Below are positions 35,959-48,709 of a stretch of DNA of 64,000 nucleotides, in pieces. The translations under genes and the position numbers were made by a program. The first letter of the stretch is position 1; each line of letters starts with the position of its first letter. This stretch comes from Hypholoma sublateritium FD-334 SS-4 (taxonomy: Eukaryota; Basidiomycota; Agaricomycetes; Agaricales; Strophariaceae): contig KN817527.1 in NCBI GenBank assembly GCA_000827495.1, positions 527,203 through 591,202 on the forward strand. The letters are read 5' to 3'. The notes under the pieces are model-generated. The model ran no database searches. It was not told the DNA's origin and was given only the letters and a program-made list of their open reading frames with translations.

Positions 35959-37402
35959 ATGGACCCCATCGTTTCTCGAGAAATGGATGGAAATGACATA
36001 GGTTCAAACAACGTGAGTCTTCGGCCACCAAGTATGTGTTGAGTCGTCATTAGTTCGTTATCTTCATAGCACTGATGTATTTATTTCGTATTGCTTCAGA
36101 ACCTTTTGACGAACTGAGCATTCTCGACAAGCTACTATCACCCTTTATTCTGCTATCGATGATACTAGGCGTCATCTTGGGTGAATTTGCGCCTTCTGTC
36201 AGGGTAAAGCTCGACACAGTCAAGCTCCACGGCGTATCTCTGCGTGAGTAGATGCCTTTCAGTCTCAGCTAGTGACCTCACGTCATGATTCTCAGCCATT
36301 GCGATTGGCCTCATCATCATGATGTGGCCGGTGCTCACTAAAGTCCAGTACGAAACCCTACCAGGAATCTTTCAGACCAAGCGACTTTGGAAGCACCTGT
36401 TTATATCCCTCATCTTGAACTGGATTGTAGGGCCATTTCTTATGCTTGGGCTGGCGTGGGCGACACTGCCGGACCTCCCGGGCTACCGCACTGGAGTCAT
36501 CATGGTCGGCCTCGCACGGTGTATCGCGATGGTTGTCATCTGGAACGACCTTGCACGCGGCAACACCGAATACTGTGCGATCCTTGTCGTGGTGAACGCC
36601 CTACTACAGATTGCGCTGTTCAGCCCATACTCTGTATTCTTCATCAATATAATCAGCCACACGCACGACGGTAGCGAGGTCGCGTATGGGAATGTCGCGA
36701 TATCCGTACTCATCGTGAGTGGCCCCCAGATAGCCTTGCCGTGACTAATCTACGTGGTTGCAGTACTTGGGAATCCCGCTTGTCGCCGGGATAGTGACGC
36801 GGTATGGGGTCATTGCCGCCACCAGTCGTGAGTTCTTCGAGGGAAAATTCCTCGAGTATTTTTCGCCCGTCGCCCTGATAGGCCTACTGTACACCATCGT
36901 CGTTCTATTCGCGTATCAGGGCCATAGGATATTGCACGATATCGGCCCTGTATTCCGTATCTGCGTCCCGCAGATCCTGTATTTCTTCATCATGTGGACG
37001 GGCACTTTCTTCCTCATCCACCATCTCTCCAAACGGGAGAGCATGCGCGTAGACGGCAAGAACGTCAAGACATTCGGGTACGACACTGCTGTGTCTCAAG
37101 CATTTACAGCTGCTAGCAACAATTTTGTACGTTTTACTTCTCGATCATCTTGTACAATTGCTAATCTTGTTGTCTAGGAACTTGCCATAGCAGTGTGTAT
37201 CGCGGTCTACGGTATAGATTCCGAGCAAGCCCTGGCTGCCAGCATTGGTCCTCTTACTGAAGTACCGGTTCTGCTGGGGTTGAGCTGGGTGGCACTGTCC
37301 CTGCGGTATAAGCTCACTTGGGAAGTAAGTGAGACTCAGAGCGGATTGTCTTCCAATGGAGAGGGAGACAGCGCGCGATTTACACTGGAGAAGGCCGAGT
37401 AG
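35959..37402 (+). CDS. ACR3: Arsenite efflux transporter ACR3, copy 1
   Basis: Exons 35959-36031, 36100-36243, 36296-36714, 36764-37126 and 37178-37402 give 407 residues. The order of about ten hydrophobic helices and the motifs [48 protein letters not shown] and [13 protein letters not shown] are those of ACR3 (bile/arsenite/riboflavin transporter superfamily). Cys148 in GLARC corresponds to the cysteine known to be needed for arsenite transport in this family. The role is export of As(III), probably across the plasma membrane. A near-identical copy lies inverted at 41059-39590; the first and last exons differ strongly. No arsenate reductase or regulator gene is adjacent. Confidence 0.93.
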
Positions 37403-37864
37403 AAATAGCTTGATTTAAATCATATTTACCAAGTTAGCATTCATCAAATCGCGCCCCATTTTTTCGTTGGTGGCGCCTTTTGAGCTAAGTTTCGAACACG
37501 AAATAAGTGCAAAAAGGATGGAGAATCCATGTTGCGATAAGTCCAAGATGAAGGCGCCGAATTCTTTTAAAGTTTCCGGGTGTAGATTTATTAGTACTAA
37601 TCTTCGAACGGAAGTATTAATACTGGAAATGGAGAAAAAAAATCTGTTGAGTGGTGCCGGTGAAGGGCATGTATTCCAGTTTGTCCTAGAAAACATTATT
37701 GATAGATCGCTGTAGTAGATACAAATTAGTTGGCAGTCCTTAAATTACAGTTGCATCCCGGCGCATTCACCAGCTCCCAGTAATAAACAAGGCCAGATCA
37801 TATCCAGTGCGTAGCCCAGAGCAACACTGACAATACCACTTAATACAAACATCAAGCCAGGATT
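37403..37864. other. Convergent spacer, no gene seen
   Basis: AT-rich sequence between the 3' ends of ACR3 copy 1 and the secreted protein gene. The open frames on both strands have no motif. Confidence 0.5.
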
Positions 37865-38763
37865 TTAGCTAGCAATATCTCCGAAACCGGTGAAATGCGT
37901 ACCTAAGTTGGTGGGAAGACCGCCGGCAGTAATCGACGTATGAACACTTGTACCCGCGGAGGTTGTACCCGGGGAGGGTTGCGCAGTGCTGGAGGTATTG
38001 GTAGAACTGTTCGTAGAAAAGGTCGAGTTCTCACTCGTGTAGCTTCCCACGTAAATAGAATGATAGGAAGCACATGAGCTCATGAACCACGAAATTCGGT
38101 GAATCTGCTCACATGAAATTGATAAGTGAGAAAATCAAGACGCCATTGCCGCCCGAGATCCCTCCTGGGTTACTTGGGGATGCGCCCTTGGTGGCCAAAG
38201 TAATGGTGTGCTGCACCTTTGGATCGAGGCCAGTTTGAGAGAACAATGTTTCGCAGACGAAACTATTGGAAGACTTGTAGCCATCGATATCTGCTGAGAT
38301 TCCATCCAGAGTCACGGTGTACAAAGGCGAATCGGACGAAAGGAGGGAGTTGATGTATATAGCGGAGCCTATACATAGAAGTGAATTATCATTGGGGTTG
38401 AATACGGGGGGCTTGGAATCATAATTCTATGTTCATAACTTCATACCTTCGAATGAGAACGATGCAGCACTGTCGTTGCTCTGTCCCATCGCAACGCTTG
38501 GTGCGCAGTTGGCTGGAACGAGGTAGCATCCTTCCTGCCCGCCGATAATCGTACCGTTTTGAGTTACTTTGCATAGTGTAGCATCACCGGTATTCCCTTT
38601 ATACTTTCAATAGAATATTAGCTTGTCTGGGATTGCAGCGCGACGGTAGTGATTAGAGGCTTACGCTGATGGAAGGATCTGTGTCCGGGACGGTGATGTT
38701 GACTTGTGCAGTGATTAGTGACGCATAAAAAAGGATCGCAACGAATGTGGGTATGGTGTACAT
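37865..38763 (-). CDS. Small secreted protein with Ser/Thr-rich tail
   Basis: Exons 38763-38665, 38603-38447, 38368-38113 and 38042-37865 give 229 residues in consistent phase. A signal peptide is clear (MYTIPTFVAILFYASLITAQ). The mature part has VNITVPDTDPSIS, several Cys (TLCKV, QEGCYLV, ANCAPS, FVCETLF), and a beta-rich core (FSFEGSAIYINSLL, LYTVTLDGI). It ends in a Ser/Thr linker. This resembles a common agaricomycete extracellular beta-sandwich type of unknown function. A GTACGC donor at 37902 could splice out the printed C-terminus and add a hydrophobic end, so the tail is uncertain. The gene lies between the two ACR3 copies. Confidence 0.68.
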
Positions 38764-39589
38764 AGTGAGATGCAAATAGTAAAGAAACAAGAAGGAAAGA
38801 CCGCCACCTGGCACCACTTGGACCAAACTTACAGCTGTGTATTCTGAATCGGGCTTTTTGCGCGCTTGAAAACTTTGATCGCGTTACCGGCATCTAAGCG
38901 GCAACTCTGGCATGGGCCGTGCGTGTGTACACCTTGGGTTGGTTAGCATCTACCTTGCGCCGAAGCTCCCTTCTGAAACTGAATTATGTATCCTTACAAA
39001 GATAACAGTCGGTAAGTGCTGATTCTACAGCAACATGACCATCGTCACCAACAAGGAAACTGCAAGTGATTATTGGGCGATTATTGAATATGTAAGCCTC
39101 GGTTGCACCGGAATATCACTATGAGAAAGCGCACCCATATTTGAACAATTGCAGATAGTGCTTTCAGCCTGATCTCTCCTTGAGAAAGACTTACCACGCT
39201 ATAGAGAAATAGTAGAAGTTATAGTAAGAATCAGAGGATGGGGAGGTTGTTCAAACTTCAAATAGAGGCACGCCCAGACAATGATGGAGTTGATCCGAGC
39301 CTGATCCGAGAATACCGGCACACTGCGGCCAATGCTCCGAGTCGGCCACAACTTGCTGAAGCTCAGTAACGCTATCGCATCTGGAACCACATAATACATC
39401 GTATCTGTAACATACATATAGGTACTATTTAACCCACGAAGAACCACGAGCGTGGCTAGAATTTTCATACGGCACATCTCAAGGTCAAAATCAAGGTAAA
39501 AAAAGCATACTCAGGCTGGTCGTTGACGAGCCCGCTCGAGCAAAGGAATATAATCGCCGGTTGCGTTTATCATTAGTCTACTACCGTTA
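38764..39589. other. Intergenic, no gene seen
   Basis: The spacer upstream of the secreted-protein gene and downstream of ACR3 copy 2. No coding signal is convincing. Confidence 0.5.
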
Positions 39590-41059
39590 TCAGTAACGTT
39601 TGAGCTTCTCTGTCTGTACACTCTCTTCCTCCAGATCTGACCTTCTACTGACTTCCCACGTAAGCTTATGTCGCAGATACAATGCTAACCAGGTCAGACC
39701 AAGTAACACTGGAACCTCCGTCAGAGGTCCAATGGTGGCGGCAAGGGCTTGCTCAGAGTCTATGCCATAGACAGCTATGCAGACCGCTATAGCCAATTCC
39801 TGATTCAAAATGAGCGGCGCCATTACCGTGAGGGAATTCAGCCTCACAAAATTATTGCTGGCAGCGGTAAATGCCTGCGACACAGCTGTGTCATACCCAT
39901 ATGTCCTAACATCCGCACCCTTTGCGCGAGCGCTCTCTCGTTTGGCGAGGTGTTGTATGAGGAGAAAGGTGCCCGTCCACATGATGAAGAAGTAGAGAAT
40001 CTGTGGGACACATACACGAAAGACGGGGCCGATGTCGTGCAATATCCGGTGGCCTTGGTACGCAAATAAAACGATTATAGTGTATAGCAAGCCGATAAGG
40101 GAGAAGGGCGAAAAAAATGGAAGAAATTTCTCCTCGAAGAACCGGCGACTGGTAGTGGCGATGACTCCGTAGCGTGTGATTATTCCCGCAACGAGAGGAA
40201 TTCCGAGGTACTTTTGGTTTTTGAAAAAATCAACTATCGTCGCGGATATTCATTACGGAGCCTACTCACAATGAGAACGGAGATGGCGACATTTCCGTAG
40301 GAGACTTGCTGGCTTTCGTCGTTGTGAGTGTGACTGATGACATTGATAAACAAGACCGAGTAGGGGCTGAACAACGCAATTTGTAGCAGGGCGTTTACCA
40401 CAACAAGAATCGCGCAATATTCGGTGTTACCGCGTGCAAGGTTGTTCCAAATAATGACCATTGCGATGCACCGCGCGAGGCCGACCATGATGACGCCTGT
40501 GCGGTATCCCGGGAGGTCAGGAAGCGTAGCCCACGCAAGGCCAAGCATAAGGAAAGGCCCCACAATCCAGTTCAGGATGAGAGATATAAACAGATGTTTC
40601 CAGAGTCGCTTGGTCCGGAAGATTCCTGGCAGGGTCTCATACTGGACTTTCGTGAGCACAGGCCACATCATGACAATGAGACCGATTGCAATAGCTGGGA
40701 GTAAAAAATGTAAGTATATCAACGTAGAGGCTAAAGGGAAATCATATCCTGCTTACGGAGAGAGACACCGTGGAACTTTGAGGTGTCGAGTTTCTCCCTG
40801 ACAGTAGGAGCAAATTCGCCAATGATAACACCCAGTATCATCGACAAGAGAATAAGTGGTGAAAGGAGCTTGTCAAGAAGGCTGAGCTCCGCAAAGGGTT
40901 CTAGAGAGTATCTCATTAATAAATTGACTCTATCTTGACAATCTGGCAAATGGAAAGTAAGCACATACTTGGTAGTCGTGGGGCTGAGCCATTCGTAATA
41001 TTCGATGTAGTGGCAGCATCGCTACTTCCACCGGTGGATCTAGATGGTGTGGAGTTCAT
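39590..41059 (-). CDS. ACR3: Arsenite efflux transporter ACR3, copy 2
   Basis: Exons 41059-40969, 40900-40757, 40694-40270, 40210-39848 and 39799-39590 give 410 residues. All four introns sit at the same codon positions and phases as in copy 1 (68/68, 62/52, 59/49 and 48/51 nt). The core reads almost the same as copy 1, including [13 protein letters not shown] and the EVPVLLGL helix. The N-terminal exon (MNSTPSRSTGGSSDAATTS) and the Glu/Lys-rich C-terminus differ completely. It is most likely a paralogue from an inverted duplication, with ends diverged by relaxed selection or different regulation. An intact frame argues that it works. Confidence 0.93.
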
Positions 41060-41164
41060 TTAATTCTTTCTTTGAAAATGACTACTCGCGACTGAGTGAG
41101 GAAGATAAGAGCACACAAAGAGCACAAGTACTTACTACGAGACACACAGGTTTTTGTAGCCTGC

Positions 41165-41205
41165 GATTTGATTTTGATTTTGAATTCGATTTTGAATTTC
41201 GCTTC
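41165..41205. repeat. Low-complexity GATTTTGAATT-type repeat
   Basis: Five or so imperfect GATTTTGA/GAATTTCG units run together in the leader region of ACR3 copy 2. Confidence 0.6.
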
Positions 41206-42170
41206 GACGCATGACTGGACAAATAAGCAATCTAAATATAGTACGTACACCAAAAGTAGTAAATACACTCGAGCTTCGAGCTTCAAACCTGTGGGATACA
41301 TTCACCGCAGCTCTTTCCAGCTAACAGAAAAGAAATAAGACCATATACTGATTCTTTCACAATGGCAACAGTGCATATTATATACAGAGTTAGTATTCAT
41401 AATCAATTCGTGACATTCCCAAGACATTCCGAGGTTATAGAAATTGAGTGAAAGTGCGGTATTGCATTGCAATGGACAGAGCGTGGTTCGAGTATATGCT
41501 CAGATATATATGGATGATACAGCATCGCTGAGCATGAAATTATACGGACGTTGTAAATGTCGGCCTCAGTGCAACTTGCCTTTGATGGAATGCAGGGAAT
41601 ACTACCAAAGCTCCGCCAATTTTACGCACACAGATTATGAATTTATGTAAAAGAGGTGCGCAGTGTTACAGCAAGCCACTGTAACCTTGCCACCGTCAGC
41701 GTCTGTCAGGTGGTAGTGTCGTCTGCGGATGCGCAGGACATTCTTAATATTTCGGTAAACAGCCTCCCTGACATCTTGGAAAAGGCTGATATCTGGGGAA
41801 ATCTCGCACGACTCCAAGGTGGAAAAAATCCTGCATAGTTATCTAGCCAAATGCTATGTTTACATTTTTTGTAAGAGGAACCGGTGGGTGGTAAATGGAC
41901 GGCATAGGTGGTCGGAAAAAGACTGGAGGGTCTGTACTTGCTAATGGCGCATTGCTGCGAAAATGTGCAGGGATGTGTTTGAGCTACACGAGGCACGCAG
42001 TCTATACAGGGGGGGAATGAAGTATCTGCGCCCGCAGCACCTTCGTGTCACCAGCGAATTTATCATCGTACTTGCATATTATCTTCGTAAGCAAGCGTAC
42101 TGTGGGCGCTGTACACCATATACCCACTTCCCTGTGGTTGAGTATGGGTTGACATAGTGCTGGGGAGTGT

Positions 42171-42200
42171 GTGTGGATACGGTGTGGATACGGTGTGTGG
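42171..42200. repeat. Short tandem repeat GTGTGGATACG
   Basis: Two head-to-tail copies of GTGTGGATACG at 42171-42192 and a partial third. A second small tandem (GGGATTAT twice) lies near 42265. Confidence 0.7.
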
Positions 42201-43999
42201 GCGGTCTACTTAAGCGCTCTCAATAAACACCGATGTTTAGCGCCCAGATCTGTCGCGGTTGACCGGGATTATGGGATTATGGGGATACGGTAGCTTAATT
42301 TGTAGAATTGCATAGTTTTGTTTCTTTCAATCTTTCTAACCTTTAGCTTTAGAAGATATCATGCCTGTACACTGTATTATTGTCGCAATGATAACTCTCA
42401 TGATCATCAGACCTCGATGGAGCGCTGGTACTGCCAGTGGTTAGTCATACTTGTTTACGACGTTCCAGCGCCGCTCTCGTCTCACTGTGTATGTCCGACG
42501 TGTTCGTAGGCTTTCAAAGGCTCGGATTTTACGTTTACTGACTCGCACTATGTCTATCAGACTCGCGCATGATGTGCCCTACCTACACGGAATCTTTGAT
42601 GCCATTCAGACAAGGTCACCGCAACATCTGTCGGGTCTGTACGAGAGATGACTCGGCTCAGACTCGGCTTATACTCGCCGGTACATACACGGAAAAGTTG
42701 TAGCGTCCCGGCGACAAGTATAAACTAAGAAGCATGCATAGGGGTGCCACTGCCACAGCTGTGGCATTGACATGCCCATCATCAACCGCCCGTCGGACTT
42801 CGGCCATTGTTATTGATATCAATCATGCTCAGCGGCGCTGATCAGGAAAGATTTCTGCAAAGTGTTGTGGGTAGTTCTAAAGATTGCTCTCAGGATTGAC
42901 GCGATTGCGTCGTGAGTATGAGAATCATCCTCGCCTTTTCATCCCAGGTACTTACTGCACAATGTGTTAATAACCTTCGAAATATGATGGCTACTCAACT
43001 TTCCCTGAATTTATCGGCTGGGATCAGTCACGAGTGTCAATTTCTCTGTGCGAGGTGTGCCAATTAATAGTCCGATCCAGCGGTGCTTTCGTCGATGACT
43101 GGCGTTGATTCTTGTTTCAACTGGTTTTGTTAACCTTCGCTGCTACTTTCGTTTCCCTAGTTCGAAGCAAAGCGTAGCAGGTTTCAGCGTAAAGCACCAC
43201 TCAAATAGTACTTAATACTGCGCCGTCATAGCCACACGATGTCATAATCCAATCATAATCATTCCTCCGAGTCGGGCATGGAGGTTTTCCACTGCTTCTA
43301 AAAGATGGAAGATTGCAGTCGTTGTGTAGCCCAAGTCATGAGAATATCAATAATGTCCTAACTGAAAGTAATTTTCAAGCATGGGCAAGTCGAGGCAAGT
43401 CGCATACAATAATTTGCTGTCATGCGGGATTCGCCGAATCAGCACATCATCTGTTAATCGTGCCCGGGACAGGACACTGACGTACTTCGGCTCTTGGCTC
43501 ATGCCAGTATGCTATTGATTTGTGCACACCATCTTCCCAGTACCTAGAAACAGCCGCGTATGCATCATTTGCCAGCGAAAAGTGGAATAAGGGTGCCATG
43601 CACAAATGCTATTATAGCCGTGTGCGGATGCTTTCGGATAACGCAAGGAAGCGCCCATTTTACCTATGTACAATTGATGTACAGCTTTTAGCGTATACAA
43701 AGGCTAGGTCACTACGTTTGACGTATCTAACGTCTTATATTTTTACCCCGCTTCTCGTGATCTTTGTCGGCGCAGCCAGGAAGCAACCAGAAAGCAACCA
43801 GAAAGTACAAAATACGAGCCTGACTTCGAAGTACGTATACGTCCTTCCGAGTTCCCAGCGCCCATCGCGACTGTCGTTCCCACGACTAGTAGGGGGTGTG
43901 GAGTGTAACATTCGGAATCTACCCTGTCGAGCGTCCACCATACACGACTTCGAATAACTTGATTGGACTTGACTAGAATATTTGGGGACCCGTTGCACG

Positions 44000-46900
44000 A
44001 TGAGTGCACACAGATCACCTTCAGCAACGCCGACTCCTCGATCGGCGCCACTTCCAGATCCCACATCGCCCTCGCCTTCCCCCGCATCCGCCTCTCCTCG
44101 TCGAGCACGGTCGCCATTACGCCCTTTTGGAAGCTCACCGAAGGTGTTTGAATCGCTCCTACTATCCAGCCCTCGCAAAAAATCCCCCGGATCCCTGCCA
44201 GAACAGCATGAATCTCTTCCAAATCCTGTCGAAAGTCCGTCAGAGGGCCTGAGCCCTCTGGCGATGGCTGTGGTCGACACAGATGCAGTCATCTCCTTGC
44301 CAGATATTCGCAGAGCGTATGAAGGTGAGGAGGAAATGGGTTCGACGTTCCGGGAGAGATCGCGGCCTCCCTCACGAGCATCGGACGACCATCAGATAGC
44401 ACAGAAGTCAGAGATGTCCGAATCGAAGCTGGCTTCGTCGTGGTGGGGACCGGAAAAGCACGTGCCACGACCTTGGTATGGCAAGCAGAGAACGATGCCG
44501 AAAGAGAATGAGGTAGCTCATGAAGAGACCCGCAAGGTACGCACTCCTTTTCAAACGCGAAATAGATGTGAAATAGGAAGAAACGAGTTGGAAACGTGGT
44601 GGCCAGCGTTGGTCGCTTAATTCGGCTTCATATCTTCTATTTGCACAAGTTTGGGCAAGTACAATTCTCAAACTCATACCATCATGTCACTTTCTAGGCC
44701 GTGGCCAGAGCAGTCGTTTCTGTCTTGGGGACAGCATCGGACATCATTCACGAAACTCTCATAGTCGGAGTTGATCTCCTTGAATTTGTGCCGATACCGG
44801 GTTTGGCTGTGGCAGCGAGGACCGTAGTCAACATCTGGGATTCAGCCCAAAATGTCGACGTAAGTTATTCAACATGCTTTATAACATCTATAGCTACGAA
44901 CTCACTTTTGTTAGATGAATCAATTGGCTTGTTTTCGTCTCACTGAGAGATGTGCAGATATACTCGTATCTGTACGACAAGAAATTTATGAAGCTGGCGA
45001 CAAAGTTGGCAAAGAACTGGCTTCGCCAATCAAAAAGCTAGAAGAGTAATCTTTTTCGCATAATAGTATAAATGGACACTAATATCAAATGAAGGTCATA
45101 CAGTGGTGTATACCGATTCATGCACAGACAAAAAAATCAGCCTTGGTTGAAGCGATACCTCAAACGCGATGAAATATTGCGAGATATTGGAGCTTGCGAT
45201 AGTATGCTTCGTGATGCGTTAACCCTTTTTGGTGTGGGTGTCTTTTCAAAATCGGAACTATATATTGCCAATAAACATTCTTATCCAGGTATCGATTCAA
45301 ATACGTATCCTCAGACAAGTACAGGAAACTGAACAAAAACGAGAATTTGCGTCAATGGCAGTCCTAAGAGCGATTCGGGACAACCAGATCCCGGTCAATT
45401 CTGAGCTTCGAATCGTCATGGAGTCAGAAACTCTAGTCTCCTCCCCAGAACCAAGCCCTAGCTCAGCAAGTAAAATCGCCACCGAAAGTGTATCCGACTT
45501 TGTCACCCACAGAGACGTTTTGAAACTTATTGAAGGGGAGCTGGTCACGCCGGAAAGCTTGCACCCCTCTGAAATCATCCCGGCACTGGCAACGCTGCAC
45601 ACTGCGCAGAATAACATCGATGCTGTCCGCGATACTTCTGAGCTGCGTCAGCTCCTGCGCGCAGCACTTGCCACCCAAACCGACAAAGACATGCTAGACG
45701 TGCTTGGTATCGCCCGACAGGAGATGCCTGATGCGATCAAGGCACTTCAGCGTGAGCACGAGCGCGTGGTCGACCGGAATGGCGAGAACCTAGCGTCGAG
45801 CACACACAGCGACATCCTCTCGGGAACCATCAGGCGACGCACGATAAACATTCAGGAGGAGCGGCCCGGGCGTCAAGGATCGGTCACCTTGCAGCGCTCG
45901 CAGACCACCGTCAGCATCGATAGCTCGAGTAGTTCCGAGCTCAGTGGATCGAGCTTCGGACGGCGAGATACACTAGACCAGGAGTTCCTGGAGATGGGAA
46001 TTGATTGTTTGACGAGAATGACTGGGGCGCAAGCCACGGTGCCCAACTGGACCATCACGAAGTAAGGAAAGCAGCCCCTTCTTGAACACCCGTGATCTGA
46101 TCCTGCTGATATGCAGATTTGAAATCGACAAGGGAGAGAAGATCGGCTTTGGCTTTTTCTCCGACGTCTTCAAGGGATCGTGGAATGGGCGTACCGTTGC
46201 AATCAAAATATTGGCGGAGACCACGCCACGCAAGTTGTTCCTGCGCGAAGTGGCGATTTGGAAGACACTGCATCACCCGAATGTGCTCCAACTCTACGGC
46301 GCGTGCAGCACCACTGGCGAACCGCCATGGTTCTTAGTCAGCCCTTTCATCAAAAATGGCAATCTTGTCGATCACCTCAAGCGCGTCGAGCAGGAGTACC
46401 GCCCCTCCGGCCTCGGTGTCGGGCGCAGTGCTAACCAGCCCATTACGCACCGCTCTCCACGCTCTGCAGGCTATAGGGCGAACTCACTTCCCGGGCCATT
46501 AGTGGCTGCGCCGGAATCGCTAGCCTTGCTGTACTCGTCTAGTTTCCACGGCCCAAGCCTAACGCCACCCGGGACCACAGCGCGGCTGCCGGGGCATGAT
46601 GATGGACTGTCGCGCGAATGGGATCTGTTTCGCTTCATGCACGAGATCGCCAAGGGCATGGAATATCTACACAACAACGGCGTTCTCCACGGAGACCTGA
46701 AGGGCTTAAATGTGCTGGTGGACTACAAGTACCGCTGCTTGATTTCTGACTTCGGACAGAGCGAGATGAAAAGCGAGGCATTCAGGATGAGCGGCACGCC
46801 GCCTCGTGGTGAGTCGTTTAGCGTACCGGTTGCTGCTAGCAGACATCACATACTAATCGTTTTCGCCTTTAGTTGGCACGCTGCGGTGGCAGGCGCCTGA

Positions 46901-48709
46901 GTTCATGTCAGGCCAAAATCCAGAAATGACTCCCGCGGTCGATGTTTGGGCCTTCGCTATAACATGTTCCGAGATTTTGACCATGGGCAGGGTGCCGTGG
47001 CCGCTGATGGACGACGTCGCAGTCCGGTACTTCGTACTTAGTTCGTTTGGCCTTCCCATTTCATGTCGTCCGGTACTAAACATATTATCAACACTGCAGA
47101 AGAGGACACACGCCCACAGCTGCCAATAAATTCTCGGTTCCTCACGCCACGCATCCAGGAGCTTCTCAGCTTCTGTTGGCATACAGATCCCTCAAAACGA
47201 TATACGTTCTCGAAGATCGCGAAGGAACTAAAGTTGCTGAGGAAGAGCTATGGCCAGGACCTCACCGAGTCCCCAAGGCCCGCAGCAGAAGATCTTCCCG
47301 ACTCGCATTTCACCAACACCCCTTCCCCGGACATGCGCCCGCGAGAGCCGCTCCCTCAATATACGCAGGGCTCAGGTCCGATGCCGCGTGAGTCTACACT
47401 GATATTCAAGAGGTCTGATCGCTTATCTGACAATACAGCGCCGGACATACTGGGCGAATCGATCCCTTCCCTGCGCCCTGCACCCCGCCTAGATACCGAG
47501 GACGAACCGCACCACGAACGCACCATTGCAGACGGCATTATCAAGATGCCGGAACCTGTCCTCTTTACACCCGCATCGAGCCGCAGCTCGACGATGCGCG
47601 TGCACCGCTCGGCGGACCATGTTCCCCCGATCCCTCCGATACCGGTGTACGATGGGTATGAGTCACCGCCACCCACTGACAAACTCGCCGCCCAGAGACG
47701 GACTGGAGGGCGATATCGAATGCTTTTAATGCACAACTTCCATCCATCGCGTAGGCTGTTAATCTTCATGCAAAATAATCTGATCTAATGCATTGTTGTA
47801 GTGGTGCTTCCCCTATGGGAGCCGACGCCGGTTGAGATCGGTGCGGTGGGATACCTATCTAAAGCCGATGGGGGCTTTGTAACCTTCTTCAACGCATTCA
47901 AACCCGCGCAATCGGAACACCCAGAAATACGGTCGCTGCCTTCCGTTCATGGATACGGGCCCGTCAAACACGGCATACAGTACCAAGCACAGAAGAGCGT
48001 CGCTCAAAAGGCAATCGACATCCTCATAGGCTCGTTGACATTCCGCAATAAATCGTGCGTTGCATTGGCTCCAATGGCAATGACCGGTGCTGACCTTTTT
48101 GTTTGTGCGTCCCAAGCGAGGACCTCATTCGCCGGACATCATTCCCTCTGAAGGCTGGCCACCCAGCGGCATACCTCTATGTAGAAGACGCGGAATATCG
48201 CTATTTCGAGACGCTAGATGCGCCGAAAAAATGGTTCCAAAGCCATGCAGAGGCAATCATGAGGATCTACGGTTACCAGGCCAAGATTAACAAGGAGGAT
48301 CTCTTCTTCAGTATGTTTGTGTTGTATTCAGCGTCAATGCCACACTCACGCGTGAAACAGTTATTGGGACTCTCAGGACGACGAAATATGGCCTTGTGTT
48401 TAGTCATCAACATCCAGAGGGCCATGTAGGTCGATTTTTTAATTTGCATGTATATTTACTAATTAATGTTGGCCTTTGCAGGCACACTTCAATGTATATT
48501 CCAGCCCTAAACCTGGCAGACCGTGGGGAACGTTCACGATGGACGAGGAAGTCCCCAGGGCTTTAGGCCCGGAATATGAAATCGATGATCCAGAAGACCG
48601 TGCTCGTTATTCAGAGCCCAAAGTATCGGACTACAACGGACCTTCAAAAGCGGTGCTTTTGGCTCGTTTGCGATTTAAAACAGATTCGACTGAGTGCACC
48701 TCCAGATGA
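44000..48709 (+). CDS. MLKL-NTD-like / TKL kinase / basidiomycete C-terminal domain fusion
   Basis: Twelve exons: 44000-44536, 44698-44859, 44915-45045, 45095-45233, 45289-46061, 46117-46808, 46873-47040, 47100-47750, 47802-48054, 48117-48310, 48361-48425 and 48482-48709 (1330 residues, all phases consistent). Residues 1-180 are Ser/Pro-rich. About 180-345 are helical (DLLEFVPIPGLAVAARTV, LKRYLKRDEILRDI, VSIQIRILRQVQ), as in agaricomycete MLKL-NTD-like heads. About 582-905 form a kinase: loop GFGFFSDV, Lys611, HGDLKGLNVL instead of HRD, ISDFGQ, WQAPE. A disordered linker leads to a C-terminal domain from about 1075 (HNFHPSL, PLWEPTPVEIGAVGYLSK, GHPAAYLYVEDAEYRYFE, ARLRFKTDST). MLKL-like heads can act on membranes in cell death; that role here is inference. 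The C-terminal part could be a separate gene starting at an ATG near 47720. Confidence 0.75.

Larger units (their letters stand above)
41060..43999. other. About 2.9 kb without a recognised gene
   Basis: Divergent space between ACR3 copy 2 and the kinase gene. It contains short simple repeats (listed separately) and scattered open frames with no recognised motif. It is long enough to hide an unrecognised gene. Confidence 0.45.

Noticed and set aside
41060..43999. CRISPR-like or transposon repeats in the long spacer
   Set aside because: Only short simple tandems are present, with no terminal inverted repeats, transposase or regular spacers.
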